Shown here in pieces: positions 15,001 through 22,627 of a stretch of DNA of 30,039 bases (the first letter of the stretch is position 1; each line of letters opens with the position of its first letter). The DNA comes from an uncultured Lachnospiraceae bacterium (GTDB lineage: Bacteria; Bacillota; Clostridia; Lachnospirales; Lachnospiraceae). The stretch lies in the NCBI GenBank assembly GCA_910585215.1, contig CAJUDQ010000040.1, positions 1-30,039 on the forward strand, written 5' to 3'. The position numbers were made by a program, and so were the translations under genes. The notes beneath the pieces are model-generated. The model saw only the letters and a program-made list of their open reading frames with translations, made no database searches and was not told where the DNA came from.

Positions 15001-16461
15001 TTATCTTCTTTTGCAAAATCCCTGTATAAAGGGATTGATATATTCATATCCCACAGCAAGATTAATATTCTGCCCATAATCAATTCCCGCCGTGCTGATT
15101 CCGATTACCTCTCCATACATGTTAAAAACTGCGCCGCCGGAACTGCCCCTTGAAGTCGGCGCGGTAAACTGTATCATATTTACATCGTCGATATTTCGAA
15201 AACCGGAGATAATACCATCAGATACCGAATTAAACAGACCAAGCGGACTTCCTATGGCTACCACTTTCTGCCCGCGCACCAGAGGCTTTTCTCCCTGATA
15301 AAAAGGTACCGGCTGTAGCGGTCTGTCGATTCTTATAATTGCAAGGTCAAGAAGCTGATTATATTTTATCATTTCATCGGTCTGATAAACCTCATCGTCT
15401 CCCTCAATTCTGACAGAATAAAGATATCCCTGACAGGCGACATGATTATTTGTCAATATGTATCCCTGCTCATGAATCATAATACCAGAACCGCTTCCTA
15501 GAGGCTTTCCCTTTTTATCATGTATTGTAATCATAACAATTGAAGATGCCAACAACGCAAGTTCTTCAAAGGCAAGTTCCTGTTTTGGTACTATATGCTC
15601 CGGTGTTAAAATAGCGCCGGAATTTCTTTGTGTCTGACTGTCGCGAAACACCTTCTGCCGGTTCTGCATTTGTCTTGTTCTTTCATCTCTGTCGGCTCTT
15701 CTTGTATTTACCACAATATTTTTATTTTCGGCCCCTTCGGAAAGATATTGCGGGATATCGCACTTTCCAAATTCCCCCAGTCTGATATCCATGGATAAAT
15801 TTTCCAGTGCCTTTCCGGGTTCCATATCATTTTCTGTCCGCAGCATGAATACGTCTATTCCAAAAAATGTCAGAAAATAACAAAACAGATACTCCTGCTT
15901 TTTCAAAGAACCGCTGTAAATAAATTTACGATTTTCCGAAGGCTTCCAGTTCTGAAAGAATACCCCACATACTTTGTTTATCCAATACATCAGTTTAATT
16001 GCAAAATTCTGCTCCATGGAAGCACTTACTCCCGCGGTACACGAACGGAATTTTTCTGTTACCTGACAAAGGGCATAGCCGGCAAGCCTTTCTAAATCCC
16101 GCCCTTTCAGGCATTTGGCTGTAACGGACTCTTTCCCTCCATTTATCCAATCCTCATACGATTTTTTATAAATCAAAATATCTGCATTGTCTGTAATTTG
16201 GGGCAGTGCGTTTATTCTTATGTATTTTCCATTGCCCTCATGCATGCTTTGTGTCAGCATTTTATCAACAGAGATAATATCTGCAGACAGTCCGTTATAA
16301 ACGCCCAACGCCCGAACAAAGCAAACCGGCCGTTCACTTTTATTCATATCTGCACCTGCGCAGTCACCGCAAGAACCGACATCACAATTTAAACCGGCAA
16401 AATCCATAACAGAAGCAATCCCTGTTTTGTTATATGTTATATGAAACTGCATATTCTCCAT
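15001..16461 (-). CDS. Trypsin-like (HtrA-type) serine protease with YceG-like N-terminal region
   Basis: A 486-residue protein. The C-terminal domain (about 300-486) is a trypsin-fold protease with an intact triad: H340 in TNNHV, D372 in LDLAIIRID, S441 in GSSGGA. No PDZ domain follows and no signal peptide or membrane segment is present, so it should be cytoplasmic. The N-terminal half has a cysteine cluster (C26, C31, C34, with C47 nearby) and, near 155-207, a segment matching the YceG-like protein of this window (YW, NWK, KFIYSG, E, then GIDVFML). A charged, Arg/Gln-rich linker (254-280) joins the halves. The start at 16461 is preferred over 16482 because AAGGGAA is well placed. It lies 47 bases after the DUF445 gene. 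Confidence 0.88.
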   Translation of the reverse strand: MENMQFHITYNKTGIASVMDFAGLNCDVGSCGDCAGADMNKSERPVCFVRALGVYNGLSADIISVDKMLTQSMHEGNGKYIRINALPQITDNADILIYKKSYEDWINGGKESVTAKCLKGRDLERLAGYALCQVTEKFRSCTAGVSASMEQNFAIKLMYWINKVCGVFFQNWKPSENRKFIYSGSLKKQEYLFCYFLTFFGIDVFMLRTENDMEPGKALENLSMDIRLGEFGKCDIPQYLSEGAENKNIVVNTRRADRDERTRQMQNRQKVFRDSQTQRNSGAILTPEHIVPKQELAFEELALLASSIVMITIHDKKGKPLGSGSGIMIHEQGYILTNNHVACQGYLYSVRIEGDDEVYQTDEMIKYNQLLDLAIIRIDRPLQPVPFYQGEKPLVRGQKVVAIGSPLGLFNSVSDGIISGFRNIDDVNMIQFTAPTSRGSSGGAVFNMYGEVIGISTAGIDYGQNINLAVGYEYINPFIQGFCKRR

Positions 16462-16508
16462 AATAATTCCCTTTTTCTCCATATTTCATTATTCCATTTA
16501 ATTTTCAT

Positions 16509-17336
16509 CTAAATCAACACATTCAAAAATCCTATCGCCAGACCAATCAAAGCACCCAGATACACAATCGCATTCAGCTCCTTTTTCATAACAGCGAAAA
16601 TAAGCTGTTCAAGCTGTGCCATATCCATTTCACATATTTTCTGCTCTACCAGTCCGGCAATATCAATTTCATCTACGATACTTTCATAATTTTGAAAAAC
16701 AATTTCTTTATATTTTCTTTCTATAAGCTGTCCTGCTTCCTCTGTATCAAAATTATATTTCAATAGAATATCTTCTATGCGCATATCAGACAGCTCGTCT
16801 ATTTCATGGTCAATCGTTTTTTTGATAAATTCTTTTCCATCATTCTCCATATAGGTCTGAATCCATTCCCCTATCTGGTCGGAGATATCGCCCATCACTT
16901 TTTCGTTGAAAAACATTGCAAGAAATCCACCGGTAAGTTTTTCCTGCATAAAGGAGGTTATCTCTTTTGCAACAACAGATTTGATATCTAGCTTCATAAC
17001 AAGGTCTGAAATAATATCGCCCACTGAACGTTCTCCCTCCCTTGCCTTTGGGATATTCAAATGATAGTTCATAATTCCTGTTCTTATTTTTGCAACTGTT
17101 GTTTCTTTTGTAAGAGCCTCGGCAATATCATTTTTTTCCAGCAGATTATCATTTATCACTCTTCCAATTGCATGTGCAACTTCTTTTTTTCTTTTTGGAA
17201 TCATTCCCGGTGTAAACGGCAGCTTTCGGCCAAAAACTTTTACTTCCTGATAAGGCCGGAACAGCATTTTTAATGCTATAAAATTAGTAAAACAACCAAT
17301 TACTGCTCCAATCAAAGGTTCTAATATCCAATCCAT
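16509..17336 (-). CDS. DUF445 family membrane-anchored protein
   Basis: A 275-residue DUF445 (YheB-like) protein. The N-terminus has a membrane segment (about 2-24) with IGxFTNFIALKMLF, followed by the signature FGRKLPFTPGMIPKRK and HAIGRVINDNLL. The middle is long amphipathic helices. A second membrane segment (about 252-275) ends the protein, so both ends are in the membrane and the helical body lies on one side. Function is not known. The ATG at 17336 is chosen because GGAG lies about seven bases upstream; a longer frame reaches 17384 but adds a Lys-rich tail untypical of the family. It heads a two-gene unit with the trypsin-like protease, from the promoter at 17455-17482. Confidence 0.88.
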   Translation of the reverse strand: MDWILEPLIGAVIGCFTNFIALKMLFRPYQEVKVFGRKLPFTPGMIPKRKKEVAHAIGRVINDNLLEKNDIAEALTKETTVAKIRTGIMNYHLNIPKAREGERSVGDIISDLVMKLDIKSVVAKEITSFMQEKLTGGFLAMFFNEKVMGDISDQIGEWIQTYMENDGKEFIKKTIDHEIDELSDMRIEDILLKYNFDTEEAGQLIERKYKEIVFQNYESIVDEIDIAGLVEQKICEMDMAQLEQLIFAVMKKELNAIVYLGALIGLAIGFLNVLI

Positions 17337-17394
17337 TTTTATCTCCATTTCCTGTTTTCGTTTTTTATAAAATATTTTATCCATTCCAAGCTTT

Positions 17395-17440
17395 ATTGAG
17401 ACACTGATTTGAATAAATATCCATTGAAAAGGGTCTCAAT
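17395..17440 (-). repeat. Inverted repeat in the DUF445 leader
   Basis: ATTGAGAC (17395-17402) and GTCTCAAT (17433-17440) form a perfect 8-bp inverted repeat with a 30-base spacer. It lies immediately after the predicted start of transcription, so it could be a 5' stem that protects the mRNA or an operator. Confidence 0.45.
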
Positions 17441-17454
17441 CAGCTTCTTTTGAA

Positions 17455-17482
17455 ATTATAACACTTTTTTAAATTTATACAA
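17455..17482 (-). promoter_or_regulatory. Promoter of the DUF445-protease unit
   Basis: Minus-strand TTGTAT (17482..17477), 16-base spacer, perfect TATAAT (17460..17455). It gives a leader of about 110 bases that includes the inverted repeat at 17395-17440. Confidence 0.65.
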
Positions 17483-17554
17483 GTTCTATCTACAATCACC
17501 CTTTTATTTTCCTCAAACTCATCCTATATTCAAGAATAAAGAAAGAAAAATTGT

Positions 17555-17612
17555 AAATATATAAAACAGGAAAACCAATAAAACTGAGCTGTTACAATTT
17601 TATTAGTTTTCC
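17555..17612 (-). terminator. Probable terminator after the cupin gene
   Basis: Arms 17569-17583 and 17598-17612 pair over 15 positions with one mismatch (GGAAAACxAATAAAA). On the minus strand TGTTTTATAT follows. The stem is AU-rich, so strength is uncertain. Confidence 0.55.
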
Positions 17613-17642
17613 CAACACATCATATTTTCCAAATAAACAAAT

Positions 17643-18071
17643 CTAATAATATGTTTTTTCCAAGTCTTCTTTTGTATACTGGACAGTTCCTGTTGGATGA
17701 TGCGGCGGCGCATAGATAGAAGACACTTTTAATGGAATTCTGCCGACATTAATTACATTGTGCCATGTTCCCGCCGGAACAAAAATAGTATCTCCCACGC
17801 AAGCTTTTATGTGAAAATCCAGTCTGTTTTCGCATTGCCCCATTTTTACCTGAGCAATTCCCTGCTCTATTCGAATAAACTGGTCTGTATCTTTATGCAT
17901 TTCCAGACCAATATCTGAACATACAGGAATAGACATCAGTGTCATCTGTGCATAACAGCCAGTCCAAAGTGCAGTACGATAAGTTGTATTTTGTATTGCC
18001 TTTTGCGCAACATTTGTCACATAAGGGTTCGGTCCAAAATCTGTTTGTATTTTTAAACAATCAGTATTCAT
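17643..18071 (-). CDS. Cupin-domain protein
   Basis: A 142-residue single-domain cupin. The first motif is LEMHKDTDQFIRIEQG (H59, D61/D63, Q64 in place of the usual second His) and the second is GDTIFVPAGTWHNVIN (H104). Such proteins bind one metal ion and often act as sugar-phosphate isomerases, dioxygenases or small-molecule sensors; the substrate cannot be read here. The N-terminal GPNPYVTN and LMSIPVCSDIG segments are typical of a widespread cupin group annotated only by domain. It is transcribed from its own promoter divergently from the HpcH-like lyase, so the two may be co-regulated. The ribosome binding site (GAGAA) is weak. Confidence 0.85.
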   Translation of the reverse strand: MNTDCLKIQTDFGPNPYVTNVAQKAIQNTTYRTALWTGCYAQMTLMSIPVCSDIGLEMHKDTDQFIRIEQGIAQVKMGQCENRLDFHIKACVGDTIFVPAGTWHNVINVGRIPLKVSSIYAPPHHPTGTVQYTKEDLEKTYY

Positions 18072-18096
18072 AACATATTCTCTACTATTTTTTTAT

Positions 18097-18125
18097 AGTA
18101 TATGCATTCTGTTTTTTTGTGTTAA
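18097..18125 (-). promoter_or_regulatory. Cupin gene promoter
   Basis: Minus-strand TTAACA (18125..18120), 17-base spacer, TATACT (18102..18097), 26 bases before the cupin ATG. It is back to back with the lyase promoter at 18228-18256, leaving about 100 bases of AT-rich DNA for shared control. Confidence 0.6.
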
Positions 18126-18227
18126 TCTATTTACATAATAGTCTTTTTTTGATATTCTGTTTTTTTGTAAACTGTACTTATTTAACCTGTAAATAAATAT
18201 GGTAAAAAATTTTACAAAGAATAGCGT

Positions 18228-18256
18228 TTGCATACCATGTGCTTCTATGTTATAAT
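18228..18256 (+). promoter_or_regulatory. HpcH-like lyase promoter
   Basis: TTGCAT (18228-18233), 17-base spacer, perfect TATAAT (18251-18256). The leader to the ATG is about 66 bases. Confidence 0.7.
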
Positions 18257-18328
18257 TGTAAAAATAATGCCATTGAAAAATAAAAGTCTGTAATCTGCCG
18301 TAAAAAATAAAAGGAGTTTTAACCCGTT

Positions 18329-19309
18329 ATGAATAATTCACCCCTATATTACAGTGTCGGCCCTCTTCTTTATTGTCCTGCCAATAATGAAAGCATTGTA
18401 AATTCTCTTACAAACGAAAAATTCGGCTCGAAATTTTCTCTTGCCATGTGTCTTGAAGATACTATAGGAGACAATTGCGTCGAGGAAGCAGAAGATAAAT
18501 TAATCTATTCATTACATAAATTGCAGGAAGCTTTGGAAACAAAGACTTTTTTTATGCCAAAGCTGTTTGTACGAATAAGAAATGCAGAACAAATACAGCG
18601 TTTGCTAAAAAGAGCCGACTGTGCCGCTTCTCTGATTTATGGATTTATTGCTCCCAAATTTTCTATCAATAATGCGGATAATTATATTCATGTTCTTACT
18701 ATATTAAATGAATCCAGCCGCCATCCCATCCGATTTATGCCGATTTTTGAAGACGCTTCACTGATTCATCTTCAAAAACGGTATGATATTTTATATCAAT
18801 TAAAACAAAAATTAGATGCTGTCTCTGAACTTGTATTAAATATTCGGGTTGGCGGAAATGACTTGTGCAATCTTTTTGGTTTTCGCAGAAGCAGTACAGA
18901 ATCTATCCATACTATAAGACCTGTCGCAAATATTTTTTCAGATATTATAACTGTTTATGGCACCGATTATGTAATTTCCGGTCCTGTATGGGAATATTAT
19001 AACGGAGAAGGCTGGGAAAATGGTCTGATAAATGAGCTGAAAGAAGACCGGTTAAATGGATTTGTCGGAAAAACCGTGATTCATCCCAAGCAGATTCCAT
19101 TTGTAAATCAGGCCTATATGGTAAGTAAAAAGGATTATGAAGATGCCTGTTCTATTTTAAACTGGAATACAAATTCTCACTCATATGTATCTGGAAGCAT
19201 AGAAAAGGAGCGTATGAATGAATATAAAACACATCAAAAATGGGCTGAAAAAATAATGTTTCTTGCAAAAGCATATGGTATTTCAAATGCTTGTAAAGAA
19301 CATCCATAA
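18329..19309 (+). CDS. HpcH/HpaI (citrate-lyase-like) C-C lyase of the Ter module
   Basis: A 326-residue TIM-barrel protein of the HpcH/HpaI aldolase / citrate lyase beta family. Signs: LLYCPANNES at the first strand, LAMCLEDTIGD with the metal-binding acidic residue, PKLFVRIRN (substrate-binding Arg), FMPIFED, LNIRVGGNDL, and GFVGKTVIHPKQI near the C-terminus. Members linked to Ter loci are predicted to cleave or form a C-C bond while making the Ter nucleoside-like metabolite. It is unusual here in being on the plus strand, convergent with the PRTase genes and separated from them by a bidirectional terminator. AAAGGAG is about 12 bases before the ATG, slightly far. Confidence 0.87.
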   Translation: MNNSPLYYSVGPLLYCPANNESIVNSLTNEKFGSKFSLAMCLEDTIGDNCVEEAEDKLIYSLHKLQEALETKTFFMPKLFVRIRNAEQIQRLLKRADCAASLIYGFIAPKFSINNADNYIHVLTILNESSRHPIRFMPIFEDASLIHLQKRYDILYQLKQKLDAVSELVLNIRVGGNDLCNLFGFRRSSTESIHTIRPVANIFSDIITVYGTDYVISGPVWEYYNGEGWENGLINELKEDRLNGFVGKTVIHPKQIPFVNQAYMVSKKDYEDACSILNWNTNSHSYVSGSIEKERMNEYKTHQKWAEKIMFLAKAYGISNACKEHP

Positions 19310-19319
19310 TATATTCCAA

Positions 19320-19374
19320 AAGAAGTATGTAAAACAAGTCTGCACATATTGCACACTTTATTTACATACTTCTT
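19320..19374. terminator. Bidirectional terminator between lyase and PRTase operon
   Basis: A perfect 14-bp inverted repeat, AAGAAGTATGTAAA (19320-19333) with TTTACATACTTCTT (19361-19374), loop 27 bases. T-rich sequence follows on the plus strand and TTCTTTTGG on the minus strand. It lies 11 bases after the lyase stop codon. No promoter or gene is visible in 19375-19479. Confidence 0.75.
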
Positions 19375-19479
19375 ATATTTTCAATCTATTGTATCAAGCA
19401 TGCCATTCCTTTTACTATTTTTTCACCTATTCCTGTTTTATCAAAAAAGCTTGATATTTAATTATAGATATTTATTCAG

Positions 19480-19926
19480 TTATCGATTATAATCCGCTTC
19501 CAAAGGCGCGATTACTTCTGGATTTTGCGAAACCCAGGTAACAGCACACGCGCATAGCGCCGCACATAAATTATCCATAATCCGGCCTTCATCGCCAGCC
19601 ATAATCAAAAGATTGGTCAAAAGCTCTGCCGACTGGATATCATCTTCACTAAAGGCATTGCCAAGAGAAAGATATTTTGGAAAGGCACGTAACATTTTTC
19701 GAAAATCCTCATCCCAATTCATACCGCCGTTATCCAGAAATTCATGCTGAACTCTGCCTGCAATGCGAATAATTTCTCCCTGCGCAGTTTTTGCACGCCC
19801 TGACGGCGGAACAAGATAACTCCAAAGCTGGTGAAACTGTGCAGTTTCCTCGGTTTCTGTAATAATAATTGGAGATACTCCATCATGAACAGGAGTTGCC
19901 TCTGCTTGTTTTTTAGGTTCTTCCAT
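19480..19926 (-). CDS. Uncharacterised 148-residue protein in the PRTase operon
   Basis: A soluble acidic protein that I cannot place in a named family. A disordered N-terminal tail (1-25, Pro/Glu/Thr-rich) leads to a helical domain with QLWSYLVPPSGRAKTAQGEIIRIAGR (split over residues about 33-58), NGGMNWDEDFRKML and a C-terminal helix ending VSQNPEVIAPLEADYNR. It looks like a small helical adaptor or inhibitor rather than an enzyme; no catalytic motif is visible. The ATG at 19926 follows AGAAAGGAAAAC; a longer frame adds a Lys/Phe-rich stretch without support. It lies 50 bases after the StiP-like gene and is the last gene of that operon, so a role in the Ter metabolite pathway is likely but unproven. 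Confidence 0.75.
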   Translation of the reverse strand: MEEPKKQAEATPVHDGVSPIIITETEETAQFHQLWSYLVPPSGRAKTAQGEIIRIAGRVQHEFLDNGGMNWDEDFRKMLRAFPKYLSLGNAFSEDDIQSAELLTNLLIMAGDEGRIMDNLCAALCACAVTWVSQNPEVIAPLEADYNR

Positions 19927-19976
19927 TTTGTTTTCCTTTCTAAATTTGAATTTTGATTTGCATTTCAAATGAAATG

Positions 19977-21026
19977 TTATGTATCTGCTATCTTTTTTAT
20001 TATCCCGCAGCTTTTATAATGCTTTAACGGATAATATTCGATTTCCACACCTTTTTCCTCCGCCAGCCTTTTGATATGCTCTAACGCCGCATCATGTTTA
20101 AATTCTTCTCCAATCAGCACCTTCCATGGCACACGTCTTAGCAAAACTCTGGTCGTCTCCCCGATGCCTGGTTTTATGAAATTGATATCCTGAATATCAT
20201 AATTTTGTGCAATCTGTTTCACTTCATCCATGCCCTTGTCATGAAAAATTTTCTCTATTTCTTTGTTTTCTTTTTTAAATTCTGCCTCAATCGCATAAAT
20301 AAATGGATAGGATAAATCCGCCTTCTGTAAATTTTCATAATATACTGCACCATGAAAATCATTTTCTCCAATAATATCCCGCCGGAAAAATGTTCTGCTG
20401 ATAAGACCAGATATCGTACTGTTTAAACAGGCGCTGGGTATCAGCAAATCTTCATGTGTTCCATAAAACTTTGTGATTCCCGCAGGGTCTGCAAGCACCG
20501 CAAGGTCTTTGGAAATACCCTGAAACTCTTTTACTGCCTGTTCCAGCTCATTTTGAATCGCTCCTTTGCCAATCCAGCCGTCTACAAATAAAATATCCTC
20601 CGGCTTATGTCTTTGCAAAATATAACTCACAGCATTTTTATCAATTCCCATTCCTCTGATAATTGAAATGGCATAATGGACAGGATTTATCTGATATTTC
20701 CAGTTTAGATATCTCTTTAGCAGAATACCGGCTGGAATCCCTGCTCTTGCAAGAGATACCAGCACAATAGTTTTCCCCCTGGCTGAGATAATTTTATCCG
20801 CCAATTTTCCCACAGCCTTTGCAGTCTGTCCGGCATAACCCTTCAATGCAGTATGATATGCCTCCATATATTTTTCGGAAGGTGCATATTCCACTGGAAG
20901 CATTTCGCAATAATGCCTTCCCGACTGAATCATGCGTTCCCGTTCTTCTGTGGACTGTGGCTTTACAAGCCCTGTAATATCCTTTAACAGCAAAATGACG
21001 TCTTCTTCCTTATAAGAACTTCTCAT
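19977..21026 (-). CDS. StiP-family phosphoribosyltransferase with PELOTA-like RNA-binding domain
   Basis: A 349-residue two-domain protein. The PRTase-like domain (about 30-250) has LARAGIPAG (92-100) and the PRPP-binding loop DILFVDGWIGKGAI (144-157). The C-terminal part (about 280-349; FIKPGIGETTRVLLRRVPWKVL, then a helix and EYYPLKHYKSCGIIKKI) matches the PELOTA-like RNA-binding domain attached to such PRTases in Ter loci. Database entries often call this family 'cysteine protease StiP', but the sequence supports a PRTase. The ATG at 21026 overlaps the TGA of the preceding gene (ATGA), with AGGTGG upstream, so translation is coupled to the partner PRTase. It probably transfers a ribose-phosphate in the Ter metabolite pathway. 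Confidence 0.87.
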   Translation of the reverse strand: MRSSYKEEDVILLLKDITGLVKPQSTEERERMIQSGRHYCEMLPVEYAPSEKYMEAYHTALKGYAGQTAKAVGKLADKIISARGKTIVLVSLARAGIPAGILLKRYLNWKYQINPVHYAISIIRGMGIDKNAVSYILQRHKPEDILFVDGWIGKGAIQNELEQAVKEFQGISKDLAVLADPAGITKFYGTHEDLLIPSACLNSTISGLISRTFFRRDIIGENDFHGAVYYENLQKADLSYPFIYAIEAEFKKENKEIEKIFHDKGMDEVKQIAQNYDIQDINFIKPGIGETTRVLLRRVPWKVLIGEEFKHDAALEHIKRLAEEKGVEIEYYPLKHYKSCGIIKKIADT

Positions 21027-22222
21027 TTCCTGCACCACCTGACAATAGAAATATCTGTATTTCCACGACTCCTGAGAGCATTGACCAGAGAAGAAATTCC
21101 TTCTGTCTGACCTTCTTTTGCATCTGTTATAATAAATACCCTGTCATATTTTTGTAATTCATAAATATAGGTAACTCTGTTCTTATCATAAACACTTCTA
21201 AGCTCAAATTTTATATGCAACGGATAAGAATATGAGTCGCTCACAATAATCGGACTTCTCGTTGTTGCATGAAATTTTACATAATATCCCATATCCTCAA
21301 TTTTTGCTGCCACATACAATGCAGGATACATAAATTCTTCTGTTCCAAGCACAAGAATTTTACTGTTTTTTGCAGAATCTGAAACTTTGTCAGATTCTGC
21401 TGCAGTTACAGACATGAAATTTTTACTGTTTTTTTCTGTTCTGGAACAGGAACGGAAAATTTCTGTTTTTATTTGCTGCCACAATGTTTCACAGGCATTT
21501 TGATACTCTTTTCCCTTTGTCATACATCTGGCATTTTGATATCCATCTGCCTTCAATTCCAAAATATTTGTATTCCACTCTGCTTTTTTCAAATTCTTGA
21601 TTAATCCTACATAAGTACCGTCTATTTTGAAACGTTTTGCCCAGAGTTCATAAATATCATGGTTTGTTTTTAACAGATAATGACAGGATATCTTCTGCTC
21701 TTTATAAATCCTTTCGGATTCTTTATCCATACTGTTTATAAGAGAGGCTACGGAAAAAGGAATCTTTACGTCAAATTCTCTTTTTATCGCATGAATAATA
21801 TTCAAAATTGTATTTCCTGTTGTAATTTCATCCTCTGCGAATACAATTCTGTCAATCTTATCAAGGGCCGATTCAAAAGATTCCCGTACCAGTCTCTGTT
21901 CTGTTGCATGACTGTGAGCTTCTGTAAAATACAGATAGCTGACTCCCTCCACGTTTTCTCTGGTTGTCTGCATATAAAGGCTGTCTGTACAAACTGCAAG
22001 CGCTGCCCCTATTGCGGTAGCTGTTTCAGCAAAGCCGATAATGAAAAGCCGTTCTTCGACATATTCTTTTTTTATCAATTCAGCAAGCTCAAAAAACATT
22101 TTAAGTGCCTTTGAGGGTGCTACGGGAATATGTTTTCCCTGCAGCTTGTTTATGACAAGATAGCCTCTTTTGTTATTATTTTCCCGTCTGGCAATAGTGA
22201 CGAGTTCATTTTCAGAATACAT
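21023..22222 (-). CDS. Ter-module phosphoribosyltransferase with TRSP domain
   Basis: A 399-residue protein with two domains. The PRTase domain (about 20-215) carries IIGFAETATAIGAAL and the PRPP loop RIVFAEDEITTGNTIL (125-140). A low-complexity linker (255-285) precedes the TRSP domain (about 287-399), named for its motif, seen here as TTRSP at 320-324, with VLGTEEFMYPAL before it. PRTase/TRSP proteins are the standard partner of the StiP/PELOTA protein in Ter loci, and here the two overlap by four bases. It is the first gene of the operon; AGAGGT precedes the ATG. No clear promoter could be picked in the 146 bases upstream. Confidence 0.88.
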   Translation of the reverse strand: MYSENELVTIARRENNNKRGYLVINKLQGKHIPVAPSKALKMFFELAELIKKEYVEERLFIIGFAETATAIGAALAVCTDSLYMQTTRENVEGVSYLYFTEAHSHATEQRLVRESFESALDKIDRIVFAEDEITTGNTILNIIHAIKREFDVKIPFSVASLINSMDKESERIYKEQKISCHYLLKTNHDIYELWAKRFKIDGTYVGLIKNLKKAEWNTNILELKADGYQNARCMTKGKEYQNACETLWQQIKTEIFRSCSRTEKNSKNFMSVTAAESDKVSDSAKNSKILVLGTEEFMYPALYVAAKIEDMGYYVKFHATTRSPIIVSDSYSYPLHIKFELRSVYDKNRVTYIYELQKYDRVFIITDAKEGQTEGISSLVNALRSRGNTDISIVRWCRK

Positions 22223-22286
22223 AGATACCTCTGTTTACTCAATTCATTTTTGATATGTGGATATTCCTATTTTTTAATATATTGAT

Positions 22287-22331
22287 ACAGGCCAACTACC
22301 CACTATCCAAAAATAGCGGGACCTGGCCTGT
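22287..22331. repeat. Strong intergenic hairpin between yjfB-like gene and PRTase operon
   Basis: ACAGGCCA (22287-22294) pairs with TGGCCTGT (22324-22331), then CCC with GGG and CTAT with ATAG inside, around an A-rich loop. It is GC-richer than its surroundings. Neither side has a U-run, so it may be an unusual terminator, a leader element of the PRTase operon, or a small structured RNA. Confidence 0.55.
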
Positions 22332-22368
22332 TGCATAGTAAAAAGGGCTTATTTTTAAAAATCATTTC

Positions 22369-22545
22369 CTATATGCAAATATCAATATTCTGTCCCAAAT
22401 CTGGATTGACAGAAGCCTCCATCATTTTTATCATACCCTGTCCCAAATCTTCTATCAGTTCCAGAGAATTGTCGAGTACTGCCACGCCTACATCAGATTG
22501 AAGCTGTGACATCTGCATTGCTGTTGATAATGCTGCAATATCCAT
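22369..22545 (-). CDS. YjfB-family putative motility protein
   Basis: A 58-residue protein typical of the YjfB family: MDIAALSTAMQMSQLQSDVGVAVL at the start, a central helix with QGMIKMMEASV, and the C-terminal NPDLG-NIDI. Members are linked by annotation to flagellar motility but have no known activity. The ATG at 22545, rather than one nine bases upstream, is supported by AGAGGTG at the right distance and by the family's usual start. It is a lone gene between the GH43 and PRTase units. Confidence 0.8.
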   Translation of the reverse strand: MDIAALSTAMQMSQLQSDVGVAVLDNSLELIEDLGQGMIKMMEASVNPDLGQNIDICI

Positions 22546-22627
22546 AAAAAACACCTCTTTTCCTTTTTATTTTATAATAAATATTTTCCAACTGTTATTT
22601 TAAACTGACATTGTTTTTTTTCGTCTA

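Noticed and set aside
19977..21026. Cysteine protease StiP function
   Set aside because: The name is used for this family, but a PRPP-binding loop and a PELOTA-like C-terminus are visible and no convincing Cys-His protease motif is.
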